Shown piece after piece: positions 1 through 10,523 of a stretch of 64,000 bases of DNA. The DNA comes from Actinobacteria bacterium OV450. GTDB lineage: Bacteria; Actinomycetota; Actinomycetes; Streptomycetales; Streptomycetaceae. The first letter of the stretch is position 1. Each line of letters starts with the position of its first letter. The stretch covers positions 1 through 64,000 of the forward strand of contig LJCW01000231.1 of the NCBI GenBank assembly GCA_001298555.1. Direction: 5' to 3'. The notes beneath the pieces are model-generated. The model had not been told where the DNA came from. It saw only the letters and a program-made list of their open reading frames with translations, and made no database searches. Both the position numbers and the translations under genes were made by a program.

Positions 1-55
1 GAGCATTTTCAACTGGGCCACTGATCGGGTGACGTGGAGGTGGCTGCGGAACGGG

Positions 56-115
56 CAGAGCCCCACCGGTGTTGAGCGAGTTGTCTAAGCTCAGCTACTC
101 ACCGGTGGGGCTCTG
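56..115 (+). promoter_or_regulatory. Hairpin immediately before the transposase start codon
   Basis: A perfect 16-bp inverted repeat (56-71 with 100-115, 28-nt loop) ends one base before the TTG start of the transposase at 116. The only Shine-Dalgarno-like bases (ggtgggg, about 104-110) lie in the second arm. Formation of the stem would hide the ribosome site, so read-through transcripts from outside would be translated poorly. The repeat is seen; the regulatory role is inferred from other insertion sequences that protect themselves from impinging transcription. Confidence 0.55.
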
Positions 116-865
116 TTGGTTCCGTATCGTGCCGTACTCGATGTCCCGCATGCACTCGTGGAGTGGGTGACGATGCTCATCGTCACCCGGGAGGGTGACC
201 GGCGGTGCAAGCTCCCGCCGTCCGGGCGTGCCCTGGCCGCACTGGTGTACCTGAAGAAGAACGAGACCCTGCACCAGATCGCGGCCGGTTTCGGGATCAG
301 CGTGGGCACCGCCCACGCCTACGTCCACAGCGTGGTGTCGCTCCTGGCCGCCCGGGCACCCGGCCTGACCGCGGCCCTGAGAGCCGCCCACGCCCGGTAC
401 GTCCTGCTGGACGGGACCCTCGCCGAATGCGACCGGGTCGGCGACAGCCGCGCGGACTACTCGGGCAAACACCGCCGCCACGGAGTAAACCTGCAGGTCA
501 TCACCATGCCCGACGGAACACCAGTGTGGATCTCACCGGCGCTGGCGGGGCGCGTGCATGATCTGACCGCGGCCCGCCGGCACCGGATCATCGCCACCTG
601 TATCCGGCTCGGCATCCCCGTCCTGGCCGACAAGGCCTACCAGGGAGCAGGAGACATCGTGGCCGTTCCCCACCGCCGCAAGCCCGCCAAGGACCTCACA
701 CCCAAACAGAAGTCCGGCAACCGGGCCCACTCCCGCATGCGATGGCCAGTCGAGAGAGCCATCGCCCGGATCAAGACCTGGCGCATCCTCCGCAAAGCCC
801 GCTGCAGCCCGAACAGACTCACGTCAATCGCCAGAGCTATCCTCACCCTGGAGACTCGCCGCTGA
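116..865 (+). CDS. IS5-family DDE transposase
   Basis: A 249-residue DDE transposase of the DDE_Tnp_4 type. A helix-turn-helix-like stretch lies in the first third ([18 protein letters not shown]). The catalytic acids fit the D in [14 protein letters not shown], the D in [11 protein letters not shown] and the E in [14 protein letters not shown]. Length is normal for the group and there is no frameshift, so it may be active. The start is TTG at 116, directly after the hairpin; an ATG at 173 is an alternative. It catalyses cut-and-paste movement of the element spanning 1-873. Confidence 0.9.
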   Translation: MVPYRAVLDVPHALVEWVTMLIVTREGDRRCKLPPSGRALAALVYLKKNETLHQIAAGFGISVGTAHAYVHSVVSLLAARAPGLTAALRAAHARYVLLDGTLAECDRVGDSRADYSGKHRRHGVNLQVITMPDGTPVWISPALAGRVHDLTAARRHRIIATCIRLGIPVLADKAYQGAGDIVAVPHRRKPAKDLTPKQKSGNRAHSRMRWPVERAIARIKTWRILRKARCSPNRLTSIARAILTLETRR

Positions 866-873
866 AAATGCTC

Positions 874-3800
874 AGTGTCAAAGCTCCAGGACGCCACCAG
901 GGGGCCGTTCGCGGCGTCGTCATGGAGTTCGGTCACACGGCCGAGCGCGTCGTACACGCTGTACTGGGTGCGGCCTCTGGAGTCCTTGGCCCAGACTTGC
1001 TGGTCCAGCTTGTCAAAGCCGAAGAACGACGCCCCGGTCTCCGGGTCGCTGGACGATGTCATGCGGCCGCGGGCGTCATAGCCGTACGTCCACTGGTTGG
1101 CGGCCGAGTCCTTGACCGATGTCAGTTTGTCCCGGATGTCGTAGGCGTACGAGGTCTTGTTCCAGGTGGTACTGCCGACGTCGGCTGATGTCGCGTATTC
1201 GATGGCAGTCTTGCGCCCCAGGGCATCGGTCCACGTTCGCGCCGCGCGACTGCCTGCCAGAGGGCTCTTACCCGTCGGGTCCATGGCTGAGCGGGTAAGG
1301 GTCCAGTCCCCGCCATACTGCACGGTGGCGGAGTACTGGGCCACTCCCTGGTGAAGCGTGGTGCTACGCAGGGACCGCCCAAGACCGTCATACGCAATCT
1401 CGGTGGAGTTGGGGATACCCGTCACCGAGTCAGGCACGAAGATCTTTTCGTCCGGCGCCCCATCAGCGTGGTAGCCGTTATTGGTCTGCCGGACGGTGCC
1501 GTTCGCGTTGTAGAACGTGTCTGTTATCAGACGGCCGCCGCCAGGGGCCTCACCCTGGGTCTGACGGGGGCGGAGCATACCGTCATGGATCGCGATGGTC
1601 TTGGTGTAAGTGCCGTCGTCCTGCAGCGTGCTGCTGGAAACGATCGGGGGCTGGTCCACCTCGATTTGGTAACTGAACGTGAAGGCGGCCTTGTCCGTGC
1701 CCGGCTTCTGCGAAGGCGTCCATACAGCAGTGGAGCGGCCCAGCGCGTCGTAGTCGGTCGTGACCTTGCGGTTGTTGGCGTCCGTGGTCTCCACCGGCGT
1801 GCCACGGCCGGGGTCGAGCTTGCTCGTCGTGGTGTGGCCGAGCGCGTTGGTGCTGGTCACGGAGAAGGCCGGCCCGGTGGCCGGGCTGTAGGCGGTCGAC
1901 ACCGGGTTACCGGCGGCGTCGAGCACCTTGACGGGGCGGCCGAGCGCGTCGTAGTCGGTGCGTGCGGTGGTGATCCAGCCGGTGCCGGCGGCGTCGTTCG
2001 TGTCGACTTGGCGCACGAGGCCCTTGGTGGGCGCAGTGCCGAAGGCGTCGAGCGCATCGTAGGACGTACGGGTCGCCGAGATCAGCGCCGCGGTGGCTGC
2101 CTGGTCGCAGGTGCCGGCGGTGGTGCGTGTCTGGTTGGGTAGACCGATCAGGTTGTTGGTGGGGTTGTGGACGTAGGTGGTGGCCGTGCAGGTCTGGCCG
2201 AAGGTCTTTGAGCCGCTTCCCTCGGGCTCCACGGCCTCGGTCTCGGCCTTGTCAACGAGGCCGTACGTGGGTTCGTGGAAGTAGCGGGTGCGTGTCGTCC
2301 GTGTGGCGCCGTTGCTGATGGTCTCGATGGTGTCCGTGCGGGCTTCGCCAGAGCGGTTGGCCAGCAGGTCGGTGGTGCCGGAGCGCTTGCGGGTGGCGGT
2401 GTTCTGGCTCCAGGGCCAGGTCAGGGAGCGGGAGGCGATGGCGCCGCCCGCCTTCTTGTACGTGATGGTCTCGAAGGCCCGACCCTGGTACTGGAGGAGG
2501 TCTTCGCCGAGGTCCTCAGTGCCGGTGGAGTCCTTGACCGTGATCTTGGCGCGGCCGGCGTCGCCGGACATGCCTCGGAAGTAGCGGCTGCGGGCCTGGG
2601 ACTGCTCGGTTGCTTCCGGGCCGCCCGCGTTCGCGTCGACACCGCGGGTGGTCACCACGCTGGCGTAGCCGCGCCACTGGTTGTAGGTGCGCAGCTCGGG
2701 CTTGGTGAACTCGTCGTCCTCCTTGGCCCAGGCGGCGTCGCCTTCGTAGGTATAGGAGGTGATGACGTCGGGCTGGCGGGCGACACGGTCCTTTTCGACG
2801 ACCCGGTCGACGACGTACTTGTTGAACCACTCCAGCGGAGGCTTCTCCAGTTCACTGTCCGGGGACCAGTGGGCGGGGAAGCAGCGGGTGGTGTTCTTGT
2901 CCGGGTCGGGGTGACTGCCGCCGACAGGGCACGGATCCGAGTAGTCGACGTACGTCTCGCCGCCGGTCTCGCTGCGGATGGTCTCCACCCGCAGCCGGTC
3001 GAAGTCCGGCGTCGCGTCGTCGGCCTTCGTGGCCACCCGGTTGGGCATGTCCACCGTGTTGGCGATGAAGGACACGGGCGGCAGCGAGATGCCCGGCTGG
3101 CCTTCCTTCGTGCCATAGCCGGTGCGGGTGATGGACTCCAGCCACAGCGGGGGGTGGGTGTCGGTGCGCTGCTTCGGGAACGACTGGGTCAGTGACCACT
3201 GGTCGACCTTGGACAGTGCCGTGGACCCGGAGGTCCGCTGCGCGTAGGTGGTGACACCGGTGAGTCGTTTGCGGGACCAGAAGGTGGGCGAGGGGACGTA
3301 GCAGTTCTCGGCGTCCGTCTTGCAGTGCAGGGTGGATGGGGTGTCCCACCACGCTTGCTTGTCACCGTAGTTCTTGGACTCGAACTGGGCATCGCCGCAC
3401 TTGGTGCTGCCTTCCTCCTGGCAGCGCTCCGCGACGGTGAAGTCGACGCGTCCGGCCGGGGCGCCGGCGAGGTTGTCGGAGCGCAGACCGTAGAGGATGC
3501 GGACCGGGTAGCCGCCGCGGACGTATCCGACCTTGGCGGGGTCCTTTTCCTTGTACGCCTGGTTCCTGGCGTAGCGGTTTGTTTCCTTGGCCCAGTCGAT
3601 GATCATGGCGTTGCCATGGACGTCCTCGACGTAGTCGAGGTTCCACCGCCAGGCCTGCTGGCAGCTGGAGTCCTTGAACTCGCTCTGGTGGCAGGGCTCC
3701 CCGGCGTGGTTACCGAAGACCGGGACGGTGAAGACCGATTCCGTGGTGGTCTGTCCATCACCGTGGGCGCCGACCGCGTGGCGACCGAAGTGGTACCGGC

Positions 3801-5112
3801 TCCCGTCGCGGGCGGTGACCACCCAGTACTCGCCGTCCTGGGCGCCATTGTTGCCGCCGGTCTTACGCTCCACTTTGGAGCCGTCGTCGGAGGCGGGGAT
3901 CCACTGCCCCGTGGCGTCGTCATGGACCAGCTCGGTCGTCGAGCCGCCGAGTGACATGACCAGGCTGTCGCCGGCCCAGCACAGGTCGGACTTCTTCTTG
4001 TCGGTGGTGTTGTCGTTGTTCGGCGCGCTCGGCTTGGCCTCGCGGTCGTCGGCGCAGGAACGGTAGCGGCGCTCGATGAAGCCGGGGTTGTAGTCCCATC
4101 CGTCGCCGATCCAGGACGCCTGGCCGTTGGCCACGGACGTCTTGCCATCGACGGCCTGGGAGGAGTACGAGAACGCGATCTTCGGGGCGGGGCCTGCAGG
4201 AGGCGCCGGAACCGTCAGCGGGTAGCTCCATGAGAAACCGCCGCCACTGCCGCCCGCGGTCCAGGAACCGGTCGGGGACAGAGAGGTCGCCGTGTACGTG
4301 CCGCCAGCGCCTGAAGCACTGTCGGAGGCGGCCAGAACCACCGGACCGCCGCCGCCGACTGCCATGGTGCGCAGGCCCTGGCTCGGTGCGGTTGCCGGGT
4401 CGACGGTGGCGCGGACCGTTCCGCCGGCGGCGTCGTTGGTGCTCGGGATGTCCTTGGCTACGGAGCACTCAGGGAGGGTCGGGGTCGTCAGGAAGCACTG
4501 GGGAAGCTGCTTCAGGGCCAGACGGGTCGACCATTCGGTGCCGTAGAGGTCTTTGAACTGCTTGTAGTCCAGCTGGACGTCGACCGGGGTCGCGGCTCCG
4601 GTAGGGGGTGTCACGGTGATGAGCGCGCCGTCGACGCTCGCGGCCTCCGTTGCCGCGCGCGCCTCGACCGCCACCGACCACGTACCCGATGGGGCCGGCG
4701 GCGTGGGGTTGCTCTCGGTGGGTGACGCCTTGCCGATGCTGACGGGCAATGCGCCGGCCTGGACCAGCTGGCCGTCCGTGGCCGACGTGAGGGTCACTGG
4801 CGCGGAACCGGCGCTCGGTGGAGTGACCTTGGATGGTTCGTAGCCGGGCGGAGGCGGTTGGGCCTTGCCGTCCCAGCCTTCGAGTTTGGCTGCTGCGACC
4901 TTGTCCAGTTTCGCCTTGATGTCGGGCTGCAGGCCCGGCAGCTGGACGCCGCTGCGGTCTCCGGGTGGCGCTGCCCATGCCTGGGTGGGCAGAACGGACG
5001 CAACCAGGAGAACGGACAGCGCGATGCCTGTCCGCCCGGCAAGGCGCGCGCGTGTTGCGCGCGCCTTTCTACTTCCGGGCAGGCGGAAATTATGCGCCGA
5101 GAACGGCGGCAT
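874..5112 (-). pseudogene. Secreted Rhs-repeat protein, 3' part cut off by IS
   Basis: About 1413 native residues remain of a very large YD/Rhs-repeat protein. It begins with an n-region rich in Arg and a signal peptide (about residues 27-47, ending near PTQAWA). A SpvB-like region follows around residues 290-370 (SYSSQAVDGKTSVANGQASW). From roughly residue 950 there are repeated YDALGR / Y(D/G)G(L/R)GR motifs of the Rhs barrel. At 873 the frame enters the IS and ends with unrelated residues at 637, so the barrel end, any HINT domain and the toxin are lost from this copy. ATG at 5112 has a good ribosome site (gtggggggtcc). It is divergent from the FG-GAP protein at 5477. The product would be an exported toxin-delivery scaffold; the interrupted copy is probably non-functional. 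Confidence 0.85.
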
Positions 5113-5476
5113 GTGGACCCCCCACGAGCTGCCGTCGCGGCGATGTCACACGGACGGCAAGAAACTGATGATTAGCCAACTGATTCTGCGGCCAGCCGAC
5201 TCGAAACTCCATGGTTCCCAGATCCGATGTGGGCTTTGTCACCAAAGACGCCCAATATCGATGGATATCCGGCACAAATCAACCCTAAATGCCATTCCAA
5301 TGACCCTGGCCTGGGATGACGATGTCGGAGGGATGGTTCATGCTCGGCTCGCGCATCTTGTGCGCAAAAGGCGGGCGGGGAGCGCGCCTTCCGAGTGTTC
5401 GGCCCATGGCCGAAACCACATGTGAGTGCCGAGGGACGCAGGAAAGTCGGCGCCCTGAGGGGGGAGAAGTACAGCC
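5113..5476. promoter_or_regulatory. Divergent intergenic region, Rhs / FG-GAP genes
   Basis: This 364-bp gap separates two divergent large secreted-protein genes and must hold both promoters. Its middle (about 5160-5310) is clearly less G+C-rich than the flanks. I see no convincing palindrome or -35/-10 pair that I would name. Confidence 0.35.
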
Positions 5477-8400
5477 ATGTCTGTCAGCGATTCCGTGGAC
5501 GAGAGTCCGCCAACAGCTGCTGAGGCAAACGATGTCGACGTGCCGCCGCGTCCCTGGTTCCGGCGCCGCCGGAGCCTCGGCGGCCTGGCGGCCCTGCTCG
5601 CGGTTGCCGTCGCCGTACCGGTCGGCGTGCATCTTGGAGCGGGGAAGCCCAGGACGCAGGGGGGCCGCGACGAGGCACACGTCACGGCCCCGGAGGCTCG
5701 GCGGCTGGCTGACCAGAGCGGCAAGGAAGTCGAGGTCACGGCCGAGCGCAGCGCGAACACCACCACCTGGGCCCAGCCCGGCGGGTTGTTCCGCAAGCAG
5801 GTTTCCTCGTCGGCCATCCGGGCGAAGGTGCACGGGGAGTGGAAGGCGATCGACACCCGCCTGGAGCGGGTGGACGGTGGCTTCGCTGCCAAGGCGGTCA
5901 ATGGTCGAGTCCTGTTCAGTGCCGGGACCAAGCGCGCTTCACGAGGGGTGACGCGGGCGTCGCTGACGCAGGACGCGCCAGGTGCGACCTGGACCGACCT
6001 GGTGCGGTTGAACACGGATGGCCACGAGCTGGTGGTGAGCTGGCCCGAGGCCCTGCCCGAGCCGGTGATCGATGGGCCCCGGGCGCTGTACGAGAACGTC
6101 CGCCCGGGCATCGACCTGGTGCTGACGGCACAGGACGGCGGCTACACCCACGTCCTGGTGATCAAGGACAAGCAGGCCGCGGCCGACTCACTGCTGGGCG
6201 AGCTGAAGTACCGACTGTCCTCACCCGACCTCGCCTTCAAGCTCGATGCCGAGTCCGGCGCGGTCAGCGCCCGCAACGACAAGGACGAAGAGATCGCGGG
6301 CTCTCCGTCCCCTCTGATGTGGGACTCGTCCGGCAAGGTCGCCACCACCGACGGCGAGCCGGCCTGGAAGCCCACCGAGGCCGCCAAGCAGCACCCCACT
6401 CTGGCGCTGCCGGGCCTGGCGGGTGCGGAGGGTGCCAGGATGAAGGTCGCCAAGGCCGCACTGTCCGAGGGCACTCTCACTCTCGCGCCGGACAGCGCCC
6501 TCCTCAATGCTCCGGAGACGGTGTACCCGGTCTTCGTCGACCCTTCTTTCAAGGGGCACAAGCACTCCTGGACGCTGCTCTACAAGACGGCCGGCAACTC
6601 CAGCTTCTACAACGGGCAGAACTACAACGCGAGTGGCACGAACGAAGCCCGCGTCGGCTATGAGTCCACCACAGGCGGAACATCCCGCTCCATATTCAAT
6701 TTCGATTTCGGCAGCGAGCTCTACGGAGCCGGCATCCGGTCGGCCTCCGTCCACGCCCTGCAAACGTATTCCTGGTCGTGTGACCGGAAGCCGATGGACA
6801 TCTACTCGACGCCTTTCATCACCTCGTCGAGCACGTGGAACAACACGGACAACGCGTCCTACTGGAGCAGGAAGGTCGCCACGGAGGACGCCGGCTACGG
6901 GTACAACAGCTCCTGCCCCGACAACTGGGTCGCCCCCGACATCACCGGCCTCACAGCGGAAGCGGCCAACAACCGCTGGGGCGCGATGTCCCTCGGCTTC
7001 GCGGCCCCTAACGAGGGCAACTCGTACTACTGGAAGAAGCTGCTGGCCAACGGCGAGACCGCACCGTTCCTGGAGATCGTCTACAACACCCCGCCCGACA
7101 CCCCGGTCGCGGCGAACATGAGCACCTCCCCCGGCGGCCCCTGCCAGACGAACGATCCCGGGACCAGCATCGGAAAAACCGAGGTGACGTTCGAAGTCAA
7201 GGCCACCGACCGCGACGGCAACCTCGACAAGATCCAGCTCGTGATCTGGGAAGCGAACGGCCAAGGGGACGTCTCCAGCGAATGGCTCACGGCCGACAGC
7301 GGCGGAGTGATCAAGAAAACCATCCCCCTGACCTCCTTCACGTCGGGCCACAAGTACTTCTGGCTCGCCCGAGCGATCGACAAGGACGGCTGGCAGTCCA
7401 GCAGCGGCCCCCTCGACTCCGGAGGCGGCGGCTGGTGCACCTTCACCGTCGACCACACCGTCCCCGCCAGCCCCGCAGTTCGTTCATCGCACTTCCCCGC
7501 ACCCGGACCCGACGCCACCGAGTGGAGCCTCAACCCGGCCGGAACCCCCGACCAGTGGCTCGAAGTCCTCGGCAACGGCACCGCCGCGGCCGACATCCGC
7601 GAGTACCAGTGGAGCCTGAACCACCCCGTCTACGACCAGAAGACCTGGCCGTGGCAGAACGACCTCGCCTCGATCAAACTTCAAGTCGATCTCGCCGGCC
7701 CGAACGTCCTCTACGTCCGCACCGTCAACAAGGCCGGGAACATCTCCGTCCCCACCGAGTACGTCTTCTACGTCAGCCCTCGCCCGGGCACCGACAAACC
7801 CGGTGACGTCACCGGCGACGGACATCCCGACCTCCTCGCCATCGACGCAGCCGGCAACCTGCGCACCTACGCCGGTGACAACATCGGGGACACCGACGCC
7901 TACATCCCCGGCGCAGTCGAAAACGGCAAGCCCGTCCCGCCCGGCTACTGGAAAGATCCCACCACCGGAAAGCCCGCACTCATCGGACACTCCACCGACT
8001 GGTACCCCGGCGACGGCATCACCGACCTCATCGCCCGCATGCCCGACGGGAAGCTCTACGTCTACCCGGGCACGGGGACCGGCCAGTTCGACGTCGGACG
8101 CCGCATGGAGATGATCCTGCCCGCGAGCGCGCCCAACCCCGCGACCCTCCGACAGATCGTCGTCACCGAGGACATCGACGGAGACGGGCTCGCAGACATG
8201 TTCGCCCTGGACGACGACGGATTCTGGTTCTTCTCCGGCTACACCGGATCCAGCTTCGCCTCCTACCGCAAACTCGCGACCGGATGGGCCACGCGCGACA
8301 TCGTCGGCGTCCGGGACATCGACGGCGACAAAATCCCCGACCTGCTCTTCCGCGACAACTCCAACGCCGACCGCACCCTCGCCCTCCGCCTGGGCAAAGC

Positions 8401-8674
8401 GGGTACCAACGGCGGAGCGGACATCACCTCCCTGCAAGCAGCAGCCAACTCCAAAGAAGGCAGCGACATCACCTACGCCACCAAGGGCTGGGGCAGGGCA
8501 GCCGTCCCCCAGATCCTCGGCACGCCCGACACCAACGGCGACGGGATCCCTGACTTCTGGGCCGTGAACGCCACCGACGGATTCGAGTACCTCGTCAAGG
8601 GAGACCGCCGCAAGGCAGGCGACGTCAGCGGCCGCGACGAAGACCCCTGGAGTACCTTCCTCACCATCGGATAA
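5477..8674 (+). CDS. Secreted DNRLRE-domain and FG-GAP repeat protein
   Basis: A 1065-residue exported protein. An Arg-rich start precedes a single hydrophobic segment (about residues 35-53), acting as signal or anchor. A DNRLRE-type domain spans about residues 360-536 (RSIFNFDF, SSSTWNN). Fibronectin-like segments follow, then calcium-binding-like FG-GAP/VCBS repeats from about residue 775 (DVTGDGHPDLLAID, DIDGDGLADMFALD, DTNGDGIPDFWAVN). The ribosome site is ggggggagaagtacagcc before ATG. The large secreted protein divergent from an Rhs gene is an arrangement I recall from actinobacteria, which suggests a partner for Rhs export or surface anchoring; that link is inference. The gene is intact and followed by two strong hairpins. 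Confidence 0.85.
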   Translation: MSVSDSVDESPPTAAEANDVDVPPRPWFRRRRSLGGLAALLAVAVAVPVGVHLGAGKPRTQGGRDEAHVTAPEARRLADQSGKEVEVTAERSANTTTWAQPGGLFRKQVSSSAIRAKVHGEWKAIDTRLERVDGGFAAKAVNGRVLFSAGTKRASRGVTRASLTQDAPGATWTDLVRLNTDGHELVVSWPEALPEPVIDGPRALYENVRPGIDLVLTAQDGGYTHVLVIKDKQAAADSLLGELKYRLSSPDLAFKLDAESGAVSARNDKDEEIAGSPSPLMWDSSGKVATTDGEPAWKPTEAAKQHPTLALPGLAGAEGARMKVAKAALSEGTLTLAPDSALLNAPETVYPVFVDPSFKGHKHSWTLLYKTAGNSSFYNGQNYNASGTNEARVGYESTTGGTSRSIFNFDFGSELYGAGIRSASVHALQTYSWSCDRKPMDIYSTPFITSSSTWNNTDNASYWSRKVATEDAGYGYNSSCPDNWVAPDITGLTAEAANNRWGAMSLGFAAPNEGNSYYWKKLLANGETAPFLEIVYNTPPDTPVAANMSTSPGGPCQTNDPGTSIGKTEVTFEVKATDRDGNLDKIQLVIWEANGQGDVSSEWLTADSGGVIKKTIPLTSFTSGHKYFWLARAIDKDGWQSSSGPLDSGGGGWCTFTVDHTVPASPAVRSSHFPAPGPDATEWSLNPAGTPDQWLEVLGNGTAAADIREYQWSLNHPVYDQKTWPWQNDLASIKLQVDLAGPNVLYVRTVNKAGNISVPTEYVFYVSPRPGTDKPGDVTGDGHPDLLAIDAAGNLRTYAGDNIGDTDAYIPGAVENGKPVPPGYWKDPTTGKPALIGHSTDWYPGDGITDLIARMPDGKLYVYPGTGTGQFDVGRRMEMILPASAPNPATLRQIVVTEDIDGDGLADMFALDDDGFWFFSGYTGSSFASYRKLATGWATRDIVGVRDIDGDKIPDLLFRDNSNADRTLALRLGKAGTNGGADITSLQAAANSKEGSDITYATKGWGRAAVPQILGTPDTNGDGIPDFWAVNATDGFEYLVKGDRRKAGDVSGRDEDPWSTFLTIG

Positions 8675-8699
8675 CCCCACACCACAGCACACAACAGCC

Positions 8700-8733
8700 G
8701 GCCGCTGCCGAAGTCGAACTTCCGGCAGCGGCC
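8700..8733 (+). terminator. Hairpin terminator after FG-GAP gene
   Basis: An 11-bp perfect G+C-rich stem (8700-8710 with 8723-8733) starts 25 bp after the stop codon at 8674. It has no U-run, as is usual in Streptomyces. Confidence 0.65.
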
Positions 8734-8752
8734 CAAGGCAGCCAAGCGGACG

Positions 8753-8798
8753 ACGGCTGAGGGGAGTCACCCAAATGTGGGTGACTCCCCTCAGCCGT
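8753..8798. terminator. Long perfect hairpin, likely bidirectional terminator
   Basis: A 21-bp perfect stem (8753-8773 with 8778-8798) has only a 4-nt loop (aatg). It lies between the plus-strand FG-GAP gene and the convergent minus-strand gene at 9124, so it can terminate transcription from both sides. Confidence 0.65.
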
Positions 8799-8894
8799 AC
8801 CGCACGTCAATACACAACTGTCGTCTGCGAAAGAACCGGCGGATCTCGGTGTCGACTCTGGGACCGCTCCACCCCACCTCGGCTACGAGAAAGC

Positions 8895-9079
8895 ACGACC
8901 CGGCGGGCGTACGCAGTGGGAACCCCCGTAACGGGGTCCGGCCCAAGACCGTGCTGACCGACGTCGGGCCGGTCGGGACACAGGTGCCGCGCGACCGCGA
9001 GAGCAGATCCGAGCCGAAGATCGCCAAGAAGCGCCAGCGGCGCTCGGCCAGCATGGACGAGAAGTGCTCCTCTTGGTGA
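8895..9079 (+). pseudogene. Fragment of an IS256-family transposase
   Basis: The frame reads GNPRNGVRPKTVLTDVGP, then VPRDRESRSEPKIAKKRQRR, which is the conserved N-terminal block of IS256/Mut-family transposases (G.RNG...KT..T..G.....PRDR.G.FEP...KK.QRR). No catalytic part follows. The fragment ends at about 9079 and is not bounded by visible inverted repeats. Confidence 0.65.
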
Positions 9080-9123
9080 TCTCGTCGGACCCGCTGAGGT
9101 TGCACCGTGGGCTCGCGCGCCCG

Positions 9124-10050
9124 TTACGTCTGCTTCGGGGTCGCGCACTCTCGACTGGAGCTGCCCTTGCCTGCGAGTTGCACCCCGGTGTCGTAGGGAT
9201 CGAGGGTGGGCCACTTCGGTGCCTTCGCGCGTTCCTTGGAGAAGAGCGGGTGCAGGTAACCGTCTTCCGGCACGCGGCAGTCGTCGTTGGCCGCCCGCCA
9301 CTGTGCTTCACGTACTGCCAGGCGTCCGTCAGCGCTGGCCACCAAGTCCAGACGCCGCCGGACGACCACCCGGGTGACCTCCTCGACGCCCGGCACCACC
9401 TCGGTACCGCCCGATACCTTCACCAGCGGATAGACGAAGGTGTAGTCGGTGTGCACCACCAGCTCATCCGCCGGCGAGGCCTCGTAGGTCATCGATCCCC
9501 GCGTCTTGATCACAGTGCCGTGCAGCATGACCTCGTCCGGGTCGAAGCGCGTGAAAAACCGCAGCGGACCGTTTCCGTCCCCCGGCTGCGCGAGCACCTT
9601 CTCCACCTCCGCATCGGGCTGCCCGCCGGACACCACGCGAGGGGTGAGGTTCGACTCGACCAACAGCCCACGGGTCTTGCGTAGTACGTCACCCACCTGC
9701 TCGGAAGTCAACGCGCCCACCGCTTCCGACGCCGGAAGGTCAATGCCTGCGACACCATCCGCCCATGCGGCCGACGGTGACCCGCGGAACGGCATCCGCA
9801 CCGTTGCAGGCCATTGCGGTGGCCACATCGCCTCATCCAGCGCCTGCGGGGCATACGGCTCTTCGTCCGGCCGCTCACCGGTCGAACTCACGATCCACCC
9901 CCCGACCACAGCCAGCCCGAGCACCGCGGCGCCAACGGCCAACAGGACCCGGCGGCGCCGGGCCAGGCGGTCCAAGCGCAACGCCTCCTCGCGTCCGGGC
10001 GCCTGCTGTTCCCCACGCAACCGGGCCACAAAATCTGACGGCTCCGACAT
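9124..10050 (-). CDS. Membrane-anchored hypothetical protein
   Basis: A 308-residue protein with a basic N-terminus, one transmembrane helix (about residues 34-53, LLAVGAAVLGLAVVGGW) and a large outer domain rich in Val and charged residues, without motifs I can name. Such type II membrane proteins of unknown function are common in Streptomyces, often near sigma-factor genes, but no sigma factor is visible here. ATG at 10050 follows a gggggagggacg ribosome site. It appears intact and monocistronic. Confidence 0.7.
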   Translation of the reverse strand: MSEPSDFVARLRGEQQAPGREEALRLDRLARRRRVLLAVGAAVLGLAVVGGWIVSSTGERPDEEPYAPQALDEAMWPPQWPATVRMPFRGSPSAAWADGVAGIDLPASEAVGALTSEQVGDVLRKTRGLLVESNLTPRVVSGGQPDAEVEKVLAQPGDGNGPLRFFTRFDPDEVMLHGTVIKTRGSMTYEASPADELVVHTDYTFVYPLVKVSGGTEVVPGVEEVTRVVVRRRLDLVASADGRLAVREAQWRAANDDCRVPEDGYLHPLFSKERAKAPKWPTLDPYDTGVQLAGKGSSSRECATPKQT

Positions 10051-10129
10051 GAAATACGTCCCTCCCCCTTGAGTGCGGGCTCCCCACCCGAGCGCCGACC
10101 GTCGACTCTCGCAGAGCCGTAAACACGCT

Positions 10130-10470
10130 GCTCAGTCGGGGTAGACGAAACCATTTGGCAAACCTCCCACCAAGCAGTGGCCCCCGCCCCCGGCAACGAG
10201 GTGAGGGCCCGTAAGTTGTACGGCCCGGTCACGGGCCCCATCCACGGCCAAGCCCCACCGGAGCTTGGTCGCCTTCCACTCCGCCCCATACCGGCACAGC
10301 TCATCTGCCGCCCCGGCGGCAACCACTGCGCCGGGTCCTGGTCCGCCCTGCTCCGGTTCGAACGGGCGGTCGCCGCGACCAGGGAGGCCAGCTGGCCCCG
10401 GTCGTTCGCGTACACCTCACACCTTTGCGCGGTCCACGAACCGGCGCCAGCTGGCCGGGAGCGTCATTCG
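10130..10470 (-). pseudogene. Remnant of a DUF1524/HNH-type secreted nuclease
   Basis: Two minus-strand frames together give the C-terminal signature of Streptomyces DUF1524 HNH-family proteins: EVYANDRGQLASLVAAT, SNRSRADQDPAQWLPP, then after a frameshift CRYGAEWKATKLRWGLAVD. The N-terminal part with the catalytic H-N-H is missing. A second, shorter remnant lies at 18226-18385. Confidence 0.6.
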
Positions 10471-10523
10471 AGCCGTACGGTAGCCCTCGCTTCAATGCAC
10501 CTGATAGCAGGGGCAGGCTGAGG

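Larger units (their letters stand above)
1..873 (+). mobile_element. IS5-type insertion sequence, apparently complete
   Basis: The element is bounded by an 11-bp inverted repeat: gagcattttca at 1-11 and its complement tgaaaatgctc at 863-873. It holds one intact transposase. The reading frame of a minus-strand Rhs gene stops matching its family exactly at 873/874, so this is an insertion inside that gene. The target duplication cannot be checked because the left flank lies outside the window. Calling it IS5-type rests on the transposase; the subgroup is not determined. Confidence 0.85.

Noticed and set aside
2275..3195. Long plus-strand frames within the Rhs gene
   Set aside because: They are antisense to in-frame Rhs repeats and show Val/Gly/Arg-rich shadow composition.
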